From the NCBI RefSeq assembly GCF_001999905.1, contig NZ_CP019640.1, positions 763,001-827,000 of the forward strand: a stretch of 64,000 nt of DNA. Reading direction: 5' to 3'. Position numbers and translations under genes: made by a program. Of this stretch, positions 59,550 through 64,000 are shown piece by piece; positions within the stretch are counted from its first letter, which is position 1; every line of letters starts with the position of its first letter. The stretch comes from Planococcus lenghuensis (lineage in GTDB: Bacteria; Bacillota; Bacilli; Bacillales_A; Planococcaceae). The notes beneath the pieces are model-generated. The model did not search any database and had not been told where the DNA came from. It worked only from the letters and a program-made list of their open reading frames with translations.

Positions 59550-60620
59550 ATGCAGCAAACCCAATTGAAACGTGTCAGTGTAATCGTTCCCGTCTATAAC
59601 GCAGAAGCACACCTCCATTACAGCGTAGCCAGTATCCTGAAGCAAACATATAAAAACATCGAATTAATTCTGATCAATGATGGTTCTGCTGATGACAGTG
59701 GTCGGCTATGTGAGAACTATGCCGAGAAAGACACGCGGGTGAAAGTGATCCATCAGGCCAATGCAGGTCCTTCCGCCGCACGGAATGCCGGGCTTGAAGC
59801 GGCAACAGGTACATATATCCAGTTTGCTGATTCGGATGATTTTCTTGAGCCTGAAATGACAGAGAAACTGGTACGTGCAATGAGGTCTGACACACAGCTG
59901 GTGATTTGCGGATACAAAGACGTACTGTGGAATGGGAGTGACATCATTTGCCTTAAAAGCTCTAGTTTTAAGAAAGCGGGTACTTACAGAAAATTTGAAT
60001 TGCTGCCTTGGTTCGGCGAACTCTTTAAGGATTATTATATTCATTTCAACTGGAATAAACTCTATGATGCTGCCCTTATACGAGACATGGGAATTGTCTT
60101 TGATCAGGAGATCATCCGGGGAGAAGATCTGCTGTTCAATCTTAATTACTTGGACAGATGCCATGGCATCAATATCCTTCCTGAGGCCCTGTACAATTAT
60201 AGCCACTCCAATGATCAGTCCATCACAAGTATATTCCGGCCGAATCTGTTCGAAAACCAGCAGATGCTGTTGGCTGAGGTCCGAAGTTTTTTATGCAGGA
60301 ATCAAGTGTATTCCGGGCAAAACAAAGAATCCATTGAAAACTTTTATCTGATGCGCATTGAAGCCTGTTTCTCAAATCTGTTCCATCCAAACAGTACCCT
60401 CTCAGCAAGATCGATCAAGAAGTACATGGAAGAAATCATTTTCGATAAACAGGTGAATGAGAGCGTCTTGTATTTACAGCGGTGTGATTTTGAGAAGAAA
60501 TTACTTGGAAAGTTAATCAGGAGCAGAGCGATCGACGTTCTCTATGGTTATTATTATGGGAAAAGTCTATTGAAAAGACGAATGCAGGCTTTTAATGTCG
60601 CTCCAAGAAAATGGGTGTGA
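59550..60620 (+). CDS. Family 2 glycosyltransferase
   Basis: 356 residues. The GT-A domain (about 8-220) has VSVIVPVYNAEAHLHYSVAS, LINDGSADDSG, and the metal-binding DSDDFLEPEM (DxD). Further sequence IRGEDLLFNLNYLDRC is the acceptor-site region. The C-terminal 130 residues are helical and basic. It transfers a sugar to a surface polymer or lipid; no other polysaccharide genes are near. By eye it is more AT-rich than its neighbours, consistent with recent acquisition. Start ATG 59550, with GAGAAATGAGGC upstream. Confidence 0.88.
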   Translation: MQQTQLKRVSVIVPVYNAEAHLHYSVASILKQTYKNIELILINDGSADDSGRLCENYAEKDTRVKVIHQANAGPSAARNAGLEAATGTYIQFADSDDFLEPEMTEKLVRAMRSDTQLVICGYKDVLWNGSDIICLKSSSFKKAGTYRKFELLPWFGELFKDYYIHFNWNKLYDAALIRDMGIVFDQEIIRGEDLLFNLNYLDRCHGINILPEALYNYSHSNDQSITSIFRPNLFENQQMLLAEVRSFLCRNQVYSGQNKESIENFYLMRIEACFSNLFHPNSTLSARSIKKYMEEIIFDKQVNESVLYLQRCDFEKKLLGKLIRSRAIDVLYGYYYGKSLLKRRMQAFNVAPRKWV

Positions 60621-60741
60621 TTTTTCTGGATCGCCTCTCCCTGTTTCCCTGCTTATCCAGCCGGGTCTCAATGGAACCGGACAAACGATTTTTCGTATAA
60701 CAGGGAACAGAAAGGGGGAGAGGGGAATTAAAAAATCACCC
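60613..60741. repeat. Long imperfect palindrome after the glycosyltransferase
   Basis: Outer arms GGGTGTGATTTTT and AAAAAATCACCC, then CCTCTCCCTGTT-CCCTG pairing with CAGGGAACAG-GGGGAGAGG, and a small CCGG-CCGG top. The whole 129 bases can fold into one hairpin. It begins inside the last codons of the glycosyltransferase. It may be a terminator, an RNA element or a mobile-element relic. Confidence 0.5.
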
Positions 60742-60970
60742 TGTCCTTTTATTCCTGAGACACCTGCTGAAAAAGCGCTTAACGTTTTGATAGTGCTGAT
60801 ATTTTCAGGTGTGTTTGCTTATTATTGATCCAGTTTCCTTCTCTTCGGGAAGAGGTGCCGGCACATTTCAATGCAGAAGGCGCGACCGACCGGTGGCGTA
60901 GTATGCTGGTGTTCATCATCCGGATGTTACGGGTATAATAAACCCATGAAATACCGGAAAGGATGAGTGG

Positions 60971-61894
60971 ATGAAGTACACAACATTGAAGAAGACGGAT
61001 ATTCAAATTTCAACACTTGGTTTGGGAACGAATGCGGTCGGCGGTCACAATCTGTATAACAGACTGGATGAAGAAGACGGCAAGCACATGGTTCGCGCGG
61101 CGTTGGATCATGGTGTGACTTTCCTGGACACAGCCGATGTCTATGGGGAGGGCCGGTCGGAAGAACTGATCGGTGAAGTGTTGAAAGATTACGGCCGCAA
61201 TCAGTATGTCATTGCAACAAAAGGCGGCAGTGACTGGCGGACGAATTCCAAAAACAACGATCCGGCCTATATGCGGCAGGCGCTGGAGGACAGCCTTGAG
61301 CGACTGCAGTTGGATTATGTGGATCTGTATTACATACATTGGCCGGACGGGAAAACGCCGATTCGTGAATCGGTAGCCGAGCTTGCGAAATTGCGGGATG
61401 AAGGGAAGATCCGGGCGATCGGTGTATCGAATGTGTCGCTTGCGCAATTGAAAGAAGCCAATGCAGAGGATGATGTGAATGCCGTCCAGCTGGCGTATCA
61501 CATGCTGAATCGTGAGATTGAAAAGGATATTCTTCCGTATTGCGTGGAAAATGACATTTCGATCATTGCCTATGGCCCTCTTGCATTCGGTCTCCTTGGC
61601 GGCAAGTATACAAAAGAATTGAAATTGCCGGAAGGGGATTTTCGCCGTGGTTTGCCGCTGTTCCAGGAAGGCGAATTCGAGAAGAACCTGGCAATCGTTG
61701 AAGAACTCAAAAAAGTGGCGGATAAGAAAGGGACGGATCTTTCGAATTTGGCGCTGGCCTGGCTGCTCGCTCAGCCCGGTGTGGATGCAGTGATTCCGGG
61801 AGGCAAAAAACCGGAGCAAGTGAAATCGAATCTGACTGCAGCTAACATCCAGTTATCGGAAGAGGATTTGGCGGAGATTGCGACGATTTTGTAA
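60971..61894 (+). CDS. Aldo/keto reductase (third in the window)
   Basis: 307 residues of the IolS/YccK group. Tetrad: DTADVYGEGRSEE (Asp, Tyr), IATKGG (Lys) and YYIHWPD (His); AYGPLAFGLLGGKY and VIPGGKKPEQV form the NADP site. Only moderately similar to the reductase at 50961, and more distant from the one at 8728. Start ATG 60971, with GGAAAGGA upstream. The substrate is unknown. It stands alone. Confidence 0.87.
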   Translation: MKYTTLKKTDIQISTLGLGTNAVGGHNLYNRLDEEDGKHMVRAALDHGVTFLDTADVYGEGRSEELIGEVLKDYGRNQYVIATKGGSDWRTNSKNNDPAYMRQALEDSLERLQLDYVDLYYIHWPDGKTPIRESVAELAKLRDEGKIRAIGVSNVSLAQLKEANAEDDVNAVQLAYHMLNREIEKDILPYCVENDISIIAYGPLAFGLLGGKYTKELKLPEGDFRRGLPLFQEGEFEKNLAIVEELKKVADKKGTDLSNLALAWLLAQPGVDAVIPGGKKPEQVKSNLTAANIQLSEEDLAEIATIL

Positions 61895-61955
61895 GGATGA
61901 TCGTATGTTTTAATGGGAAAGCTATGTTAAATAACTCTGTTGATAATTCATAAAA

Positions 61956-62058
61956 GAGCTCCGTTTTCCGCGGGCTTGCGCTGAACTAACTCAGGCTATA
62001 TGCCCGAGTGGATTTCCGCGCTTCGCATCCCCGCAGGGGTCTCCGCTGTTTTACTCCA
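61956..62058. repeat. Dispersed palindromic repeat D, copy 2
   Basis: Same orientation and motifs as the copy at 27281-27385: CCGCGGGCTTGCGC, GAACTAACTC, a variable hairpin (GGGC-type here GGCTATATGCC), GAGTGGATTTC, and CCCGCAGGGGTC. Sequence differences are concentrated in the hairpin loops, with compensating changes in the arms. Confidence 0.65.
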
Positions 62059-62164
62059 TCTTTTGAAGCAAATAAACAAGGTTCTTATCCAAATTTATTG
62101 AACAATCGGCTGGTTAATAAGAAAAGAAGTTTCTTCGTCCATGCTTACTAAGTGAAAGAGAACA

Positions 62165-62300
62165 CGAAAGGCGGACCCGCGGAAAGCGAGCGCCGGAACG
62201 GAAAGCCGCCACTGCGGGCCCCTCATTCATTCTGTTCTCCAATAAAATAAATGAAGGGAAACGCTTGACTACTGGTAAGAAAGCGTCCGCCTGGAGCGGT
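62165..62300. repeat. Further GC-rich repeat fragment
   Basis: Contains GGCGGACCCGCGGAAAGCGAGCGCC and later AAGCGTCCGCCTGGAGCGG, motifs of the same palindromic family as at 13110 and 52830. The 62059-62516 interval otherwise shows no gene. Confidence 0.45.
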
Positions 62301-62477
62301 TCTTCTACGAAATGACTATTTTTTTGATTTTCACCATGATTACGTAGGAAACATAAATATCAACAATATTCGCTGACATAGCCAATGGAAAACCGGATTT
62401 GGAGCAATTTATCTGCGTCCGGCAGAAATTCCCTTTTTTCGTTATCAAATTATTAATCATGTATTGAGATTCTTCTG

Positions 62478-62508
62478 TTAACATGATAAGCTCGATAGTG
62501 AACATAAT
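62478..62508 (+). promoter_or_regulatory. Possible promoter of the TPP-lipMA unit
   Basis: TTAACA and CATAAT with a long 19-base spacer, ending 10 bases before the riboswitch. Confidence 0.35.
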
Positions 62509-62517
62509 AGTAGCTGA

Positions 62518-62607
62518 CCACTGGGGGAGCCGGGTTGATACCGGCTGAGACAAGCAAAGCTTGGACCCTTTGAACCTGATCTGGACCATGCCAGCGGAGG
62601 GAAGTGG
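62518..62607 (+). ncRNA. TPP (thiamine pyrophosphate) riboswitch
   Basis: Closing helix CCACT / AGTGG, the GGCTGAGA segment binding the pyrimidine ring, the variable hairpin CAAGCAAAGCTTG, ACCCTTTGAACCTGATCTGG, then ATGCCAGCGGAGGGAAG. All universally conserved THI-box positions that I know are present. A terminator follows 27 bases later whose 5' arm (CTTCC) can pair with the GGGAAG of the aptamer, the usual switch. The next gene is lipM rather than a thiamine gene. Confidence 0.95.
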
Positions 62608-62633
62608 CGCGTATGCCTTTTCTGTGCCTGCAT

Positions 62634-62668
62634 ACACCGCTTCCTTCCATGGAAAGCGGTGTTTTTTA
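62634..62668 (+). terminator. Riboswitch-controlled terminator
   Basis: ACACCGCTTCC / GGAAAGCGGTGT stem followed by TTTTTT, between the TPP aptamer and lipM. Confidence 0.88.
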
Positions 62669-62726
62669 ATTGATTGAGACGAGCAGAGCAAAGAGAGGCT
62701 TAACCAGCAGCGGAGAGGAGAATAGC

Positions 62727-63563
62727 ATGAACGACACATGGATGTTCATCGATTCAGGGCACAATTCACCCGCCTTTAATATGGCGATGGATGAAGTGTT
62801 GCTGAACTGGCACAGTGACGGGAAAATCCCCCCGGTTCTGCGGTTCTATGGCTGGGAACCGGCCGGCATTTCAGTCGGATTCTTTCAGAAAGTGAATGGA
62901 AGCATTGATACTGTTAGTGCAGAACGTCTAGGTATTCCACTCGTCCGAAGACAGACAGGCGGAAAGGCGGTGCTTCACGACCAGGAGCTTACATACAGCG
63001 TGCTGGTTTCAGAAGCGCATCCGGCGATGCCGAAAACTGTGAAGGATGCATATCTTGTACTGTCGCAAGGATTGCTTGAAGGCTACAAGAAACTCGGCAT
63101 CCGCACGGAGTTCGCAATCCCGGAAAGCACCTCGGCATCCGGCTCTGCCGTGTGCTTTGAAGAGCCTTCCTGGTATGAATTGACCGTGGACGGCAAAAAG
63201 GCGGCGGGCAGTGCGCAGACCCGCAAAAAAGGAGTCATCCTGCAGCATGGGTCCATTCCGCTTGCTTTGAATGAAGACAAGTTGTTCGATCTGTTCATTT
63301 ATCCGAATGAACATGTGAAAGAGAAAGTGCGTGCAGCATTTCGGAACCGGGCAGTGGCTATCAATGATCTTCTACCACAACCGGTAAGTTTCAATGAAGT
63401 GAAAGCCGCTTTCCAGGCGGGTTTCGAACAAGGCCTTAGCATCACGCTGCAGCCGTTCGATCCTCCGGCGGAAATGCTGGCGGAAGCACATGAACTTGAA
63501 CAGAAATACAGCAGTGATGAGTGGAATTACCTGAGAGAAAAAGAAGGGGAGCGATCTGTGTGA
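62727..63563 (+). CDS. lipM: Octanoyl-[GcvH/ACP] transferase LipM
   Basis: 278 residues, equal to B. subtilis LipM as I recall it. Transfers octanoate from acyl carrier protein to GcvH, the first step of lipoate assembly. Cofactor-transferase fold; [12 protein letters not shown] (about 74-85) and the catalytic Cys143 in [12 protein letters not shown] distinguish LipM from LipB and LplA. Then [21 protein letters not shown] follows, shown here by its core GSAQTR. ATG 62727, with AGCGGAGAGGAG upstream, 58 bases after the riboswitch terminator. Overlaps lipA by 4 bases. Confidence 0.93.
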   Translation: MNDTWMFIDSGHNSPAFNMAMDEVLLNWHSDGKIPPVLRFYGWEPAGISVGFFQKVNGSIDTVSAERLGIPLVRRQTGGKAVLHDQELTYSVLVSEAHPAMPKTVKDAYLVLSQGLLEGYKKLGIRTEFAIPESTSASGSAVCFEEPSWYELTVDGKKAAGSAQTRKKGVILQHGSIPLALNEDKLFDLFIYPNEHVKEKVRAAFRNRAVAINDLLPQPVSFNEVKAAFQAGFEQGLSITLQPFDPPAEMLAEAHELEQKYSSDEWNYLREKEGERSV

Positions 63564-64000
63564 CAAAAGCGAATGAGCATGTCCGAAAACCCGAATGGCT
63601 GAAAGTGAAGCTGAACACCAACAAAACTTATAATGACCTGAAAAAATTGATGCGCGAAAAAAACTTGAACACAGTGTGCGAAGAAGCAAAATGCCCGAAT
63701 ATCCACGAGTGTTGGAGCGAACGCCGCACTGCGACATTCATGATCCTGGGTGATACATGCACACGTGCATGCCGGTTCTGCGCTGTGAAGACCGGTCTTC
63801 CGAATGAACTCGACTGGGGTGAGCCGGAACGGGTCGCGGAATCGACGGAAATTATGGAGCTGAAACACGTCGTGGTGACGGCAGTCGCACGAGATGATTT
63901 GAAAGACGGCGGGGCAGCTGTGTTTGCGGAGACTGTGCGCGCCATCCGCAGAAGAATGCCGGGCACAACTGTCGAGGTGTTGCCGTCTGATATGAAAGGT
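63560..64000 (+). CDS. lipA: Lipoyl synthase, N-terminal part
   Basis: 147 codons before the window edge. A radical-SAM enzyme inserting two sulfurs into octanoyl groups. Both iron-sulfur clusters are seen: the auxiliary cluster motif [12 protein letters not shown] (C-x4-C-x5-C) and the SAM cluster CTRACRFC (CxxxCxxC), followed by [15 protein letters not shown]. Start GTG 63560 inside GTGTGA, overlapping the lipM stop, with GAAGGGGA upstream. With lipM it supplies lipoate to pyruvate and other 2-oxoacid dehydrogenases. Confidence 0.95.
   Translation, partial: MTKANEHVRKPEWLKVKLNTNKTYNDLKKLMREKNLNTVCEEAKCPNIHECWSERRTATFMILGDTCTRACRFCAVKTGLPNELDWGEPERVAESTEIMELKHVVVTAVARDDLKDGGAAVFAETVRAIRRRMPGTTVEVLPSDMKG

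Noticed and set aside
60595-60828. A 77-codon frame after the glycosyltransferase
   Set aside because: It runs through the long palindrome and has no ribosome site.
62305-62739. A 144-codon minus-strand frame across the TPP riboswitch region
   Set aside because: It is antisense to the riboswitch and its terminator and shows no family features; its composition reflects the structured RNA.
1-64000. CRISPR arrays, tRNA/rRNA genes, prophage or intact insertion sequences
   Set aside because: I saw no regular spaced repeats, no tRNA cloverleaf or rRNA sequence, and no transposase or integrase motif; the repeats present are dispersed palindromic elements.

Overview
The window reads as chromosome of a moderately high-GC, low-endospore-type Firmicute, most likely Planococcaceae (Planococcus / Planomicrobium / Bhargavaea-like). 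The reasons are Bacillus-type ribosome binding sites and sigma-A promoters, perfect PerR boxes, catabolite (cre) sites, Bacillus-type orthologues (YkuI, YitT, YrhK, LipM, YesL, XylR, kamA-yod cluster genes), carotenoid-type desaturases, and GC-rich palindromic intergenic repeats. I found no rRNA, tRNA, CRISPR array, intact transposase, integrase or phage module. Genus is an inference.

Layout. 1-11 kb: a GNAT start, a serpin lipoprotein, a fused M-S adenine methylase with small partner genes and an RDD protein, a DUF4236 protein, Hsp20, YitT, YrhK, a DinB protein, an aldo-keto reductase and a CapA lipoprotein. 11-21.8 kb: an amidase, a second DinB protein, then a PucR-type regulator divergent from a five-gene operon. 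That operon carries an aminotransferase, both CoA-transferase subunits, an M20 deacylase and a GabT-like aminotransferase, and resembles B. subtilis yodQRST without kamA. Endonuclease V follows.

21.8-37.6 kb: a YkuI-type EAL protein, then a CarH-like B12-binding MerR regulator divergent from a crtI-type desaturase with a large operator-like palindrome between them. Next come an OsmC-truncated haemoglobin fusion behind an Fnr-like site, a macro-HTH plus VWA gene pair, a CYP152-type P450, a candidate small RNA or attenuated leader, a tandem DUF2294 protein, a glutamate-synthase-like flavoprotein, a ZIP-like membrane protein and a second carotenoid-type desaturase. 37.7-52 kb: a sugar transporter, a sortase remnant and a xylose regulon. 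The regulon comprises a GH43 beta-xylosidase, XylR, a three-gene ABC importer lacking its ATPase, a YesL protein, xylA, xylB and an aldo-keto reductase. Each of its three promoters carries a XylR-like operator and a cre-like site.

52-64 kb: a ferritin gene between two perfect PerR boxes, a CdaR regulator with glycerate kinase and a GntP permease, an acetamidase and MBL hydrolase pair, a family 2 glycosyltransferase and a third aldo-keto reductase. The window ends in a TPP riboswitch with its own terminator in front of lipM-lipA (lipA runs off the edge), an unusual assignment for that riboswitch.

The most noteworthy items are the TPP switch ahead of lipoate synthesis, the OsmC-globin fusion, the B12-type regulator and palindrome at crtI, the macro/VWA pair, the unassigned terminated transcript at about 31.1 kb, and several dispersed palindromic repeat families.
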